Shown piece after piece: positions 1 to 8,566 of a stretch of 64,000 nucleotides of DNA. The stretch is from Galactobacillus timonensis (GTDB lineage Bacteria; Bacillota_I; Bacilli_A; Erysipelotrichales; Erysipelotrichaceae): NCBI RefSeq assembly GCF_900240265.1, contig NZ_LT964739.1, forward strand, positions 2,052,835-2,116,834, in the 5' to 3' direction. Positions within the stretch are counted from its first letter, which is position 1. Every line of letters begins with the position of its first letter. The notes beneath the pieces are model-generated. The model worked only from the letters and a program-made list of their open reading frames with translations, ran no database searches and was not told the origin of the DNA. The position numbers and the translations under genes are program-made.

Positions 1-74
1 GGAAAAGGTCAAAGTGCTGCTGGTGAGCTCACTATATATCCCAGAAACGCTCAGATATCGAGATTACTATTCCG

Positions 75-100
75 TAGAACCGCATGACTAAGCGGTTCTA
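75..100. other. Perfect 9-bp inverted repeat upstream of regulator gene
   Basis: TAGAACCGC (75-83) and GCGGTTCTA (92-100) form a perfect hairpin with an 8-nt loop. No T-tract follows, so it is not a typical intrinsic terminator. It may belong to a gene left of the window or be a protein-binding dyad. The rest of 1-137 shows no gene. Confidence 0.4.
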
Positions 101-137
101 GACTCAGGTTTACCAACACTGTGCAAAAAGGGATTTT

Positions 138-237
138 TTAAACAAAATGTTTAAAAATGGGTTGCACGCAGGGGTGGGGACTGTATAATAAAATCTGTTT
201 TTGAATTCTAAAAGAATTGTTTACAGTTACTAAACAA
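138..237 (+). promoter_or_regulatory. Promoter of the regulator/pot operon with TAAACA operator dyads
   Basis: A good sigma-A promoter is visible: -35 TTGCAC (162-167), 16-bp spacer, -10 TATAAT (184-189). It is bracketed by two perfect dyads built from the same half-site. TTAAACA-AAA-TGTTTAA (138-154) lies just upstream of the -35 box. TTGTTTA-N7-TAAACAA (217-237) lies in the leader just before the Shine-Dalgarno sequence. A further dyad, AATTCT-AAA-AGAATT, is at 204-218. The arrangement suits autoregulation by the XRE protein encoded next; the link is an inference. Confidence 0.65.
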
Positions 238-248
238 AGGAGGGGCGG

Positions 249-788
249 ATGGATATTGGCAAACGAATACGTCAGCTGCGTGTACAGAACGATCTGACGC
301 TGGAGGAACTGGCTTCGCGGACCGAGCTGACCAAGGGTTTTCTTTCCCAGTTGGAACGCAATCTCGCTTCCTGCAGTATTGCGACTCTGGAAGACATTGC
401 CGAGGCGCTCGGCGTCAGTATGTCGGAATTCTTCGCCTCACAGGAAGAGGAACAGGTCGTCTTTACGGAAAACGATGCCTTCGTTGATGAAAGGGACAAC
501 GAAACAATTCACTGGATTGTGCCCAATGCGCAGAAAAACGCCATGGAGCCGGTGATCATCGATCTGCTTCCGCATCAGGAAACGGATCCGATGGAACCGC
601 ATAACGGCGAGGAATTCGGCTATGTGCTTTCCGGGAAGATCGCGCTGGTGTGGGGCGGCAATAAGAAGGGCCGGATTCTTCACAAAGGGGACAACTTCTA
701 CATGCCGGGCAAGTACCGCTACTGTCTGGCAAACCGCTGGGATAAACCGGCAACGATTCTTTGGGTCTCAACGCCGCCGGCGTTCTGA
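249..788 (+). CDS. XRE-family transcriptional regulator with C-terminal cupin domain
   Basis: The 179-residue protein has an N-terminal helix-turn-helix of the Cro/C1 type (about residues 5-60, with the recognition region around [11 protein letters not shown]) and a C-terminal cupin barrel (about 95-175, including [14 protein letters not shown]). This architecture is that of PuuR-like and related regulators, which often sense polyamines or small metabolites through the cupin. The start follows AAAGGAGGGG. It is followed after 29 bp by potA and probably heads the potABCD operon, so it is most likely a polyamine-responsive regulator. The effector is not shown by the sequence. Confidence 0.85.
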   Translation: MDIGKRIRQLRVQNDLTLEELASRTELTKGFLSQLERNLASCSIATLEDIAEALGVSMSEFFASQEEEQVVFTENDAFVDERDNETIHWIVPNAQKNAMEPVIIDLLPHQETDPMEPHNGEEFGYVLSGKIALVWGGNKKGRILHKGDNFYMPGKYRYCLANRWDKPATILWVSTPPAF

Positions 789-817
789 TAAAGATGAAAA
801 AAGGGGAAGAAAGGGAT

Positions 818-2398
818 ATGGCAAAGAAACTGATTCAGCTTCAGAACATTGTTAAATCGTTCGACAATCAGGTTGTATTAAAGGGAATTTCACTCGATAT
901 CTATGAGAATGAATTCGTGACTCTGCTGGGACCGTCGGGCTGCGGCAAGACGACGCTGCTGCGCATTATCGCCGGCTTTCTGTCACCGGATGAGGGCCAT
1001 GTCATCATGGATGGAGAAGACATTGCCGATGTTCCGGCCTACAAGCGTGACGTTAACACGGTTTTCCAGCACTATGCACTCTTTCCGCATCTGGATGTGT
1101 ATGACAACATCGCCTTTGGACTGAATCTCAAGAAGATGCCGAAGGACATCATTGACCAGAAGGTGACCCGTATGATTTCGCTGGTCGGCCTGGAAGGCTT
1201 CGAGCATAAGGACATCACCTTGATGTCTGGCGGCCAGCAGCAGCGCGTGGCCATTGCCCGCGCCCTTGTCAATGAGCCGCGCGTCCTTCTTCTCGATGAG
1301 TCACTGTCGGCGCTGGACAAGAATCTTCGCAAGGAGATGCAGCTGGAACTCAAGGAGATCCAGCAGGAAGTCGGCATCACCTTCATCTTTGTCACCCATG
1401 ATCAGGAAGAGGCGCTGACGATGTCGGACAAGATTGTCGTCATGCGCGAAGGAAACATTGAACAGATCGGTACGCCGACCGAGATCTACAACGAGCCGGT
1501 TGATGAATACTGTGCCCGCTTCATCGGCGATTCCAACATCATCGACGGCATCATGAAGGAAGACAAGCTCGTTTCCTTCGATGACCATGATTATGAATGC
1601 ATCGACTACGGATTCGCCAAGAACGAGCCGGTCGACATCATGCTGCGGCCGGAGGATATTCACATTGTTCCCCGCAACAAAGGCCTGCTCAATGGTGAAG
1701 TGAAGTCCGTCCTCTTCAAGGGCGTTCATTACGAAGTCATCGCCGAAACATCGTCCGGTACCTCCAAGACCGTGACCATGCACGTGACGGGCGAACGCGA
1801 TGTGACCAATGAAGAAGCCCATGAAAAGATTTCCGCATCCTCGTTCATGATGGACGTGGAAGATGTTGCCAGCCTCACGGATACGGAAGTTATTGCCCGT
1901 GCCAATGCACAGGCATGGAAGACGGATACGGAGGATCAGGAAAACGTATCCCTGACCAGGGTCGAATATCATGTGGAGCCCAAGACCGGCACCTATTCCT
2001 GCGTTTTTGGCACGGAAGCCGGAACCGAGATCAAGATCCAGATCGTTGTCGTCAAGCCGACAGCTGTCGAGGACATGAGCAACGATGAGTCGATTCAGGC
2101 TTTTGACTTCTATCGCTCCGTCGATGAAATCAAGGAAAGTGTTGCGCTGGATACGGATCTGATCCGCTGGGCGGATGCCTATGCATGGAACCTGGAAGAC
2201 AACAGCCGTGTCGAAATCTGGGATGTGAAATATGATTTCGACGATGAAAACATCGTTCCGGGCGATTATCCGATTACGTTCTCGACCCAGGGCCGGGAGC
2301 TGAAGATTGAGACGACGCGTCAGCTGAAGGAAGGCGAACGCATCGGTCTGACCTGGCATCCGGACGACATCCATGTCATGGGCAAGATGGGGAAATAA
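818..2398 (+). CDS. potA: Spermidine/putrescine ABC transporter ATP-binding protein with an enlarged TOBE region
   Basis: This is the ATPase of a PotABCD polyamine importer. Walker A (GPSGCGKTT, residues 38-46), the signature (MSGGQQQR), Walker B (VLLLDES) and the switch His (FVTHDQEEA) are all present. The start at 818 follows GGGGAAGAAAGGG; longer in-frame extensions lack a better ribosome site. At 526 residues it is much longer than typical PotA (about 350-380). The excess sits inside the C-terminal TOBE_2 domain, whose first half ([14 protein letters not shown]) and last half ([17 protein letters not shown]) are separated by roughly 180 residues containing two similar modules. It is followed after 3 bp by potB. 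Confidence 0.9.
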   Translation: MAKKLIQLQNIVKSFDNQVVLKGISLDIYENEFVTLLGPSGCGKTTLLRIIAGFLSPDEGHVIMDGEDIADVPAYKRDVNTVFQHYALFPHLDVYDNIAFGLNLKKMPKDIIDQKVTRMISLVGLEGFEHKDITLMSGGQQQRVAIARALVNEPRVLLLDESLSALDKNLRKEMQLELKEIQQEVGITFIFVTHDQEEALTMSDKIVVMREGNIEQIGTPTEIYNEPVDEYCARFIGDSNIIDGIMKEDKLVSFDDHDYECIDYGFAKNEPVDIMLRPEDIHIVPRNKGLLNGEVKSVLFKGVHYEVIAETSSGTSKTVTMHVTGERDVTNEEAHEKISASSFMMDVEDVASLTDTEVIARANAQAWKTDTEDQENVSLTRVEYHVEPKTGTYSCVFGTEAGTEIKIQIVVVKPTAVEDMSNDESIQAFDFYRSVDEIKESVALDTDLIRWADAYAWNLEDNSRVEIWDVKYDFDDENIVPGDYPITFSTQGRELKIETTRQLKEGERIGLTWHPDDIHVMGKMGK

Positions 2399-2401
2399 GG
2401 C

Positions 2402-3187
2402 ATGAAATCCTTTGCAAGACTGGTGCGGCCGTATATCGTCTGGGCCGCGATCATGATTGTGCTGCCGATGCTGATGATTGTCCTGTATGCCTTCACCAAG
2501 CAGGGCAACAGTACGCTGACGCTGCAGTTTACCTTTGAAAACTTTGCCCGCTTCTTCTCGGATCCGGTCTTCCCGACGGTTCTGTGGCGGTCGCTGAAGA
2601 TGGCGTTCATTACGACACTCATCTGCATTGCAATCGGCTATCCGGTGGCTTACTACATTGCCCGCCAGCATCCCAACAAGCAGAGCATCATGGTTCTTCT
2701 GATCACGCTGCCAATGTGGATCAACATGCTGGTGCGTACCTATGCATGGCGCGGCATCCTGAGCCATCTGCACATGGCTGCGGAGCTGAAGGTATATGTC
2801 GGCATGGTATACAACTTTCTGCCGTTCATGATCCTGGAGGTCTATACGGCGCTGTGCAAGATTGATCCCGCATTGATCACCGCGGCTCACGATCTTGGCG
2901 CCGATGACCGTCAGACATTCCGGAAGGTTATTCTTCCGCTTTCCCTGAGCGGCGTTGTGTCGGGCATTACACTCGTGTTTCTGCCGGCAGTCTCTTCGTT
3001 CTTCATTCCCAAGTTCCTGGGCGGTGGACGCTACGTGCTGATCGGCAACCTCATTGAAGACTATTTCATCACGACAGGCGACTGGAACTTCGGCTCCGCC
3101 GTGTCGCTGATCATGGCTGTCATCATCCTGATTTCGATGTTCGTGATCCGGAAGCTTGAAAAGCAGCCGGCAGAAAGGGAGGACTGA
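2402..3187 (+). CDS. potB: Spermidine/putrescine ABC transporter permease PotB
   Basis: The 261-residue integral membrane protein belongs to the PotB/CysTW permease family. It begins with a hydrophobic segment (WAAIMIVLPMLMIVLYAF) and contains the EAA-type coupling loop (AHDLGADDRQTFRKVILPLS). It forms the translocation pore with PotC and is energised by PotA. Only 3 bp separate it from potA, and potC starts 3 bp after its stop, so the genes are co-transcribed and probably translationally coupled. Length is normal for the family. Confidence 0.93.
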   Translation: MKSFARLVRPYIVWAAIMIVLPMLMIVLYAFTKQGNSTLTLQFTFENFARFFSDPVFPTVLWRSLKMAFITTLICIAIGYPVAYYIARQHPNKQSIMVLLITLPMWINMLVRTYAWRGILSHLHMAAELKVYVGMVYNFLPFMILEVYTALCKIDPALITAAHDLGADDRQTFRKVILPLSLSGVVSGITLVFLPAVSSFFIPKFLGGGRYVLIGNLIEDYFITTGDWNFGSAVSLIMAVIILISMFVIRKLEKQPAERED

Positions 3188-3190
3188 GTG

Positions 3191-4009
3191 ATGGAAAAGA
3201 AAAACAGCAGATGGTCCACCATCGGTTTCTGGCTGATCATTGCCTTCTTCTATCTGCCGATTCTGTATGTGATCTTCTTCAGCTTCAACCGTTCCAAGTC
3301 GCTGACGAACTTTACCGGCTTTTCGCTGCGCTGGTATGAGCGGATGTTCTCCAGCCGCCCGATTCTGGAAGCGGTTGGCGTTACCTTTGCGTGCGCCGTT
3401 ATTGCGACGGCGGTTTCCACGGTGGCCGGAACCATTACGGCAATCGGTCTTTCCAAGTCAAAGAAGGTTCTTCGGGAAGCGATCCAGCAGGTCAACAATC
3501 TGCCGATGCTCAACCCGGATATTGTGACGGCGATCGGCTTCATGCTGTTCTTTACGTCGCTGCGGATTCAGACGGGCTTTATAACGATGGTTCTGGCGCA
3601 TATTGCCTTCTGCATTCCCTATGTCATTCTTTCCGTGATGCCGCGCTTAAGAGCGATGGATCCCAACATGGCGGAAGCGGCGCTGGATCTTGGCTGCACA
3701 CCGATGCAGGCGATCCGCAAGGTCATCATTCCGCAGATCAAGCCGGGCATTGTATCCGGTGCGCTGGTCGCCTTCACCATGTCGTTTGATGATTTCGTGA
3801 TTTCTCTGTTTACGACGGGGCCGGGCGTATCCAATATTTCGATGTATGTGTATGCCAACGTGAAGCGTGTCAATCCGACGATCAATGCGCTCTCCACGGT
3901 CGTCATTGTGATTCTGACCGTGGTGCTGATTGCGGTGAACGTGATTCCGGCACGGCGGGCAAAGAAGAAGGAGATGGAACATGGAAAAGTCGCTGCTGTC
4001 CACGATTAA
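3191..4009 (+). CDS. potC: Spermidine/putrescine ABC transporter permease PotC
   Basis: The second permease (272 residues) has about six membrane segments, beginning with FWLIIAFFYLPILYVIFF, and an EAA loop (AALDLGCTPMQAIRKVIIP). The ATG at 3191 is preferred over the adjacent GTG at 3188 because GGGAGG ends 8 bases upstream of it. Its 3' end overlaps potD by 29 bp. The polar end RRAKKKEMEHGKVAAVHD is encoded in the overlap with the potD ribosome site. Confidence 0.93.
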   Translation: MEKKNSRWSTIGFWLIIAFFYLPILYVIFFSFNRSKSLTNFTGFSLRWYERMFSSRPILEAVGVTFACAVIATAVSTVAGTITAIGLSKSKKVLREAIQQVNNLPMLNPDIVTAIGFMLFFTSLRIQTGFITMVLAHIAFCIPYVILSVMPRLRAMDPNMAEAALDLGCTPMQAIRKVIIPQIKPGIVSGALVAFTMSFDDFVISLFTTGPGVSNISMYVYANVKRVNPTINALSTVVIVILTVVLIAVNVIPARRAKKKEMEHGKVAAVHD

Positions 4010-5108
4010 GATTGTGTCTTCTGCTGCCCTTGCCGCATCGATGCTGGCAGGATGCGGAAGTGAGGCGGCCGTAGATCCGGATGTTGAAATCATCGATTCG
4101 CAGGCGGTCTATGGCTGCAGTACGATCAACGTCTATAACGCCGGCGAATACATTGCCGACGAGACGATTCCGGAGTTCGAGCGCCGCTTTACGGCCCGTG
4201 TCAACTATGACGTCTTTGACTCCAATGAGACGCTGTATACGAAGCTGCTTGGTGGCAGCTCCTATGATGTACTGGTACCTTCGGATTACATGATCGAGCG
4301 TCTGATGAGCGAAGATATGCTGCAGCCCCTGGATAAATCGGTCGTTACGAATTTTTCCAACATTGCGCCGGACGTAATGGACATGGTGAAGCAGTTCGAC
4401 CCGGAGGAACAGTATGCGGCCCCCTATTTCTACGGCTCCGTCGGTCTTGTCTACAACAATCAGGTCGTTGATCAGGAAACCATCGAAAACGAGGGCTGGG
4501 ACATTCTGCACGATGAGCGCTACAAGGGCAGGGTCTATGCCTACGATTCGCAGCGTGACATGTTCATGGTCGCTCTCAAGGCGCTTGGCTATTCGATGAA
4601 TACCGAAGATCCGACCCAGATCCAGGAGGCCTATGACTGGCTGATGGAAATGAACGATGCCGTGGATCCGGCCTATGTGACGGATGAAGTAATCGATGGC
4701 ATGGCCAACGGCGATATGGATATTGCCATCATGTACTCGGGCGACGCGGCTTATGTCATCTCGGAAAATTCGGACATGAGCTATCTGGAACCTTCGCAGG
4801 GAACCAATATCTGGGTGGATGCGATGGTCATTCCGGCCAATTCGTCCTGCCCGGCACTGGCCAATGAGTTCATCAACTTCATGATGGAAGACGACATCGC
4901 CCAGATGAATTCGGAATATGTCGGCTATACGTCGCCGAATACGGTAGTGCGCGACTATCTTTCCGGAGAACTCGGCGACTACTTTGAAAATCCTGCCTAT
5001 CTGCCCCGCAGCGGCTATGATAAGGATGAAGTGTTCCATTTCAATGAGAAGATGACGCGGCAGCTTGCCGATCTGTACACCAGGGTCAAGATGAGCGCAG
5101 CAGGTTAA
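3981..5108 (+). CDS. potD: Spermidine/putrescine-binding lipoprotein PotD
   Basis: This 375-residue solute-binding protein completes the importer. A lipoprotein signal peptide ends in the lipobox LAGC with the modified Cys at residue 25. The mature part begins with the PotD-type strand INVYNAGEYIADETIPEFE and contains SYDVLVPSDYMIERL and the hinge region FYGSVGLVYNN. It would be tethered on the outer face of the membrane and deliver polyamines to PotBC. The start lies inside potC, preceded by AGAAGGAGATGG. A strong terminator follows 11 bp after the stop. Confidence 0.93.
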   Translation: MEKSLLSTIKIVSSAALAASMLAGCGSEAAVDPDVEIIDSQAVYGCSTINVYNAGEYIADETIPEFERRFTARVNYDVFDSNETLYTKLLGGSSYDVLVPSDYMIERLMSEDMLQPLDKSVVTNFSNIAPDVMDMVKQFDPEEQYAAPYFYGSVGLVYNNQVVDQETIENEGWDILHDERYKGRVYAYDSQRDMFMVALKALGYSMNTEDPTQIQEAYDWLMEMNDAVDPAYVTDEVIDGMANGDMDIAIMYSGDAAYVISENSDMSYLEPSQGTNIWVDAMVIPANSSCPALANEFINFMMEDDIAQMNSEYVGYTSPNTVVRDYLSGELGDYFENPAYLPRSGYDKDEVFHFNEKMTRQLADLYTRVKMSAAG

Positions 5109-5119
5109 GAAATGTTCAG

Positions 5120-5147
5120 AAATCTCCCGAGGCGGGAGATTTCTTTT
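5120..5147 (+). terminator. Intrinsic terminator of the pot operon
   Basis: AAATCTCCCG (5120-5129), loop AGG, CGGGAGATTT (5133-5142), a perfect 10-bp stem followed by CTTTT. The -10 box of the next gene overlaps the end of the T-tract. Confidence 0.9.
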
Positions 5148-5162
5148 ATAATGGGGCACATG
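5147..5162 (+). promoter_or_regulatory. -10 box positioned for a leaderless start
   Basis: TATAAT (5147-5152) lies 7 nt before the ATG at 5160. No Shine-Dalgarno sequence precedes that ATG, so transcription would begin at or next to the start codon. No convincing -35 box can be assigned because the terminator stem occupies that place. Confidence 0.45.
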
Positions 5163-7421
5163 GACAAAAAACAACGGGACAGAAATCAGCTGAATGTCGA
5201 GCTGCTGCTGAAGGCAATGCTCGCGGTGGCGCTTGTTCTCAGTATTTCAGTGATTCTGAGGCGGCGGAACATTCATCTGGAAGATCGTAATACGACGCTT
5301 GCACAGGAAAAAACAGCCGCACCTGAGGCCTCCGCGACCGCGACACCGGCGCCGGCAGTCTCCTATTTTCAGAATGTATCTGAAAAGGGCAGCTTCAGCT
5401 ATGAGCCGGACAATGCGACCGGCTTTGTCAGCAGCTGGACTGCCTATTCCCAGGATGGCGCCATTACACCGACCCTGAGCTATGATCAGGCACAGATCGA
5501 AGTGGCCAGCGGCGGCTCGACGCGTGAGAGCTCCTATCTTTCGCTCGGCGGTCTGCATTTTCCTGTCGACACGGAGGTGAGTGTATCTTTTTCCGCCTCT
5601 GCTACTGCAGACAGTGAGATCCGTGTGATGACCTTTGACGGCAGCACCGGCGCATCTGTCGCGGATCAGACTTTTTCGATCACGGGGCAGGAACAGAATT
5701 ATTCCTTTTCTTTTACTTCGCCTTCGGAAATCCCGGATGGCATTGTTACGATCTATTACGGCGGCAGCGGCGACTATCATTCGCTCACGTTCCGAAACAT
5801 CCGGATTCTTCCATCTTCCATGGATGAATCTGTGCGGGTCAACCAGGCGGGCTATGTCAGCGCAAACCGCAAGGAGTGCACGTTTTCCAACGCCTCGGGC
5901 GACTTCTTTGATGTCGTTGAACAGGGGACGGGGAATGTGGTATATACCGGTGCCATTGTTTCCAGAGGTGCGGACGAGTTCAGCGGTGAAACGACCGGCA
6001 TCGGTGACTTTTCGTCGCTGCAGACGGAAGGGTCTTATTACATTCGTACGCAGACGGGACAGATTTCGCCGGTGTTTACGATCGCTGCGGATCCGTATGC
6101 TGCTCTTTCGCAGGATCTTCTGCATTTCTTTGTTCTGCAGAGGTGCGGTATGGATCTGGATTCGGCAACTGCCGGCGCTTTGGCCCATGCAGCATGTCAC
6201 AGTGCACCGGCATTGCTGTATGGGACGGAGTCAACTGCGGATGTCCATGGCGGCTGGCATGATGCAGGTGATTTCGGCCGGTATGTGAAGACAGGTGCGA
6301 AGGCGGTGATGGATCTGATGATGGCATATATGTATGCGCCATCGCTTTGGAGTGATGATACGGCGAGCCCGGATGCCGGCAATGGGACAGCGGATATTCT
6401 GGATGAGGTTCGCTATGAGCTTGAATGGATGCTGCGGATGCAGACGTCGGATGGCAGTGTGTATGCGCGGGCGACGGCGGCTTTCTTTCCGGGTGATTTT
6501 CTGAATCCGGCGGATGATGACAGCCAGATCTATGTGCTGCCGGCGGATACTTCGGCTACGGGCAGCTTTGCCGGTGTCATGGCGACGGCTTCGATTGTTT
6601 ATGAATCCATTGATCCTGCCTTTTCCCAACAGTGCCTACAGGCGGCCAGCAGGGCATGGGATTATCTGAAATCGGAGCAGGATCATAAATATATGGACAA
6701 TCCGGATGAAATTACCAGCGGCAACTATCGGGATGCTTCGGACAGTGACAACCGGTTCTTCGCTTCGGCTGCCTTATATGCTGCAGCGAAGGATTCCAAA
6801 TATCTGGAAACGGCAAAGCAGCTGTATGAGGCAGATGCCGTGGCTGCTCAGGGGCTGTCCTGGGATGAGGTTGGTGAATACGGAGCCTGGATGCTGGTGA
6901 GCTGCAGTGATCTTTCTTCGGCGGATGCGGCTTTCTTTACACTGCTGAAGAATGGTATAACGACGCAGGCGGACCTTGTTCTGTCGCAGGCGTCCAATGG
7001 CTATGGATACAGCGGGGTTGCCTATGTCGGGGGCTCGAATCTGCGGGAGGCGGATAACGGGATTGCCTGTGCGCTGGCCGGGTATGTGAGCGCTGATCAA
7101 AAGTACTGGGACGGGGCGATGAACCATCTTTCCTATCTGCTTGGGCGCAATGCGCTGAATCTCTGCTTTGTCAGCGGTGAAGGAACGCACAGTCCGACGT
7201 CGATTCACAACCGCTTATATCTGAGTCTGAATTCGGTGCCGGCCGGTGCGGTTGTCGGGGGACCGGATGCGGACAGGGAAGATGATATGACCGAGGCTCT
7301 TTCTGACGGTACGGCGCTGGCGAAGATGTATGTGGACTCGTACCGCAGCTATTCGACCAATGAGCCTTCGATCTATTACAACAGTTCTGTGCTGGCACTG
7401 GTGACGCTGATGCGGCAATAA
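5160..7421 (+). CDS. Membrane-anchored glycoside hydrolase family 9 (endoglucanase-like)
   Basis: The 753-residue protein starts with a short cytoplasmic stretch and one membrane segment (about residues 15-33) with no signal-peptidase site, so it is probably a type II anchored surface enzyme. A Pro/Ala/Thr-rich linker is followed by a carbohydrate-binding-like beta-sandwich (about 65-215), a cellulase N-terminal Ig-like domain (VRVNQAGYVS) and a GH9 (alpha/alpha)6 catalytic domain. The motif WHDAGDFGRY (366-375) carries the catalytic base Asp, and Glu735 in NEPSIYYNSS matches the acid. GH9 enzymes cleave beta-1,4-glucans and related glucans. ATG at 5160 is chosen because upstream in-frame codons lie in the pot terminator. 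The exact polysaccharide cannot be read from the sequence. Confidence 0.85.
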   Translation: MDKKQRDRNQLNVELLLKAMLAVALVLSISVILRRRNIHLEDRNTTLAQEKTAAPEASATATPAPAVSYFQNVSEKGSFSYEPDNATGFVSSWTAYSQDGAITPTLSYDQAQIEVASGGSTRESSYLSLGGLHFPVDTEVSVSFSASATADSEIRVMTFDGSTGASVADQTFSITGQEQNYSFSFTSPSEIPDGIVTIYYGGSGDYHSLTFRNIRILPSSMDESVRVNQAGYVSANRKECTFSNASGDFFDVVEQGTGNVVYTGAIVSRGADEFSGETTGIGDFSSLQTEGSYYIRTQTGQISPVFTIAADPYAALSQDLLHFFVLQRCGMDLDSATAGALAHAACHSAPALLYGTESTADVHGGWHDAGDFGRYVKTGAKAVMDLMMAYMYAPSLWSDDTASPDAGNGTADILDEVRYELEWMLRMQTSDGSVYARATAAFFPGDFLNPADDDSQIYVLPADTSATGSFAGVMATASIVYESIDPAFSQQCLQAASRAWDYLKSEQDHKYMDNPDEITSGNYRDASDSDNRFFASAALYAAAKDSKYLETAKQLYEADAVAAQGLSWDEVGEYGAWMLVSCSDLSSADAAFFTLLKNGITTQADLVLSQASNGYGYSGVAYVGGSNLREADNGIACALAGYVSADQKYWDGAMNHLSYLLGRNALNLCFVSGEGTHSPTSIHNRLYLSLNSVPAGAVVGGPDADREDDMTEALSDGTALAKMYVDSYRSYSTNEPSIYYNSSVLALVTLMRQ

Positions 7422-7427
7422 TTTCGG

Positions 7428-7456
7428 TTGTTTTTTGATCGGTGCTTTGATAATAT
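7428..7456 (+). promoter_or_regulatory. Promoter of the tRNA pair
   Basis: -35 TTGTTT (7428-7433), 17-bp spacer and -10 TAATAT (7451-7456) precede tRNA-Cys by 21 bp. Confidence 0.5.
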
Positions 7457-7477
7457 AGAAAAGCACTGATCGAGTGT

Positions 7478-7551
7478 GGTACCTTAGCCAAGTGGTAAGG
7501 CAACAGACTGCAACTCTGTGAGCGCCGGTTCGACTCCGGCAGGTACCTCCA
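7478..7551 (+). tRNA. tRNA-Cys (anticodon GCA)
   Basis: A complete cloverleaf: acceptor GGTACCT pairs with AGGTACC, the anticodon loop is CTGCAAC (anticodon GCA) on the stem ACAGA/TCTGT, and the T arm is CCGGTTCGACTCCGG. The discriminator U and CCA end are encoded (7548-7551). Confidence 0.96.
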
Positions 7552-7563
7552 TTTTTGTTATCA

Positions 7564-7647
7564 GGGGTCGTGGCGGAACTGGTAGACGCACGGGACTTAA
7601 AATCCTGTGGTAGCGATACCGTACGGGTTCGATTCCCGTCGACCCCA
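7564..7647 (+). tRNA. tRNA-Leu (anticodon TAA)
   Basis: Class II tRNA of 84 nt with a long variable arm. Acceptor GGGGTCG pairs with CGACCCC, the anticodon loop is CTTAAAA (anticodon TAA, reading UUA/UUG), and the T arm is ACGGGTTCGATTCCCGT. CCA is not encoded, unlike in the neighbouring tRNA-Cys. It lies 12 bp after that tRNA and shares its transcript. Confidence 0.95.
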
Positions 7648-7664
7648 TCTCATGCTGAAATATT

Positions 7665-7691
7665 AGCCGCCGTGTGCGGTTTTCTTTTTTT
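7665..7691 (+). terminator. Terminator of the tRNA operon
   Basis: AGCCGC / GCGGTT stem (7665-7670 and 7676-7681, one G-U pair) with a CGTGT loop, followed by TTCTTTTTTT. Confidence 0.8.
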
Positions 7692-7750
7692 GCTGAATTC
7701 GATATTATGAAGGATAGGCAGACTGTTTCATCGTATAAAGGAGCTGAATC

Positions 7751-8566
7751 ATGGAAATATCAGAATTAAAGGATCATGCGAAAAACATTCGGGTAAATAT
7801 TTTGAAGGAAGTCGCCAATGCGAAATCGGGGCATCCGGGCGGCTCTCTTGGGGCGGCGGATCTCATTACGGAACTGTTTTTCGAGGAAATGGATCTGAGT
7901 GCGGATAACGCATCTTCAAAGGATCGTGACCGCTTTGTCCTTTCAAAGGGCCATACGTCGCCGATGCTGTATGCGGCTCTGGCGGAGAAGGGAATCATCC
8001 CCGAAGAGGAGCTGATGACGTTCCGCAGACTCAACTCGCGTCTGCAGGGACATCCGAATATGAACTATGTTCCGGGCGTTGATATGAGCACGGGCTCGCT
8101 TGGACAGGGTTTGGCGGCGGCCGATGGTATGGCCATTGCCAATAAGCTCGCCGGAAACGATCATCGAATCTATGTTCTCTGCGGTGATGGAGAATGTGAG
8201 GAAGGCGAGATCTGGGAGGCGGCGATGGCGGCTGCCCATTATAAGAGTGATAATCTGTGTGCGATCATCGATGTCAATGGTCTGCAGATCGACGGCCGTA
8301 CGGAGGATGTCATTGGTCCGGAGCCTCTGGATGTGAAGTTTGAAGCCTTTGGTTGGCATGTGGTCAATATTGACGGGCATGACTTCAATCAGATGCGGGT
8401 GGCTTTTAAGGAGGCCCGCGAGACGAAGGACCGTCCGACGGCGATCATTGCGCATACTATCAAGGGCAAGGGCGTATCCTTTATGGAAAATGAAGCGGGC
8501 TGGCACGGCAAGGCTCCCAATGCGGAGCAGCTGGCAGCGGCTCTGAAAGAACTGGAGGCTGAATAA
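7751..8566 (+). CDS. Transketolase, N-terminal (ThDP-binding) subunit
   Basis: The 271-residue protein is the first half of a two-gene transketolase. It carries the ThDP pyrophosphate-binding domain: GHPGGSLGAADL near the N-terminus, FVLSKGHTSPMLYAAL, and the ThDP/Mg motif GDGECEEGEIWEAAMAA. Transketolase moves two-carbon ketol units in the non-oxidative pentose phosphate pathway. The start follows AAAGGAGCTGAATC. The stop and the start of the C-terminal subunit overlap as TAATG, so the two chains are made in equal amounts. Confidence 0.93.
   Translation: MEISELKDHAKNIRVNILKEVANAKSGHPGGSLGAADLITELFFEEMDLSADNASSKDRDRFVLSKGHTSPMLYAALAEKGIIPEEELMTFRRLNSRLQGHPNMNYVPGVDMSTGSLGQGLAAADGMAIANKLAGNDHRIYVLCGDGECEEGEIWEAAMAAAHYKSDNLCAIIDVNGLQIDGRTEDVIGPEPLDVKFEAFGWHVVNIDGHDFNQMRVAFKEARETKDRPTAIIAHTIKGKGVSFMENEAGWHGKAPNAEQLAAALKELEAE

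Noticed and set aside
1301..2890. Long open frame on the minus strand opposite potA/potB
   Set aside because: Composition is that of a shadow frame (rich in His, Arg, Asp), with no ribosome site and no family pattern, and it covers two clear genes.
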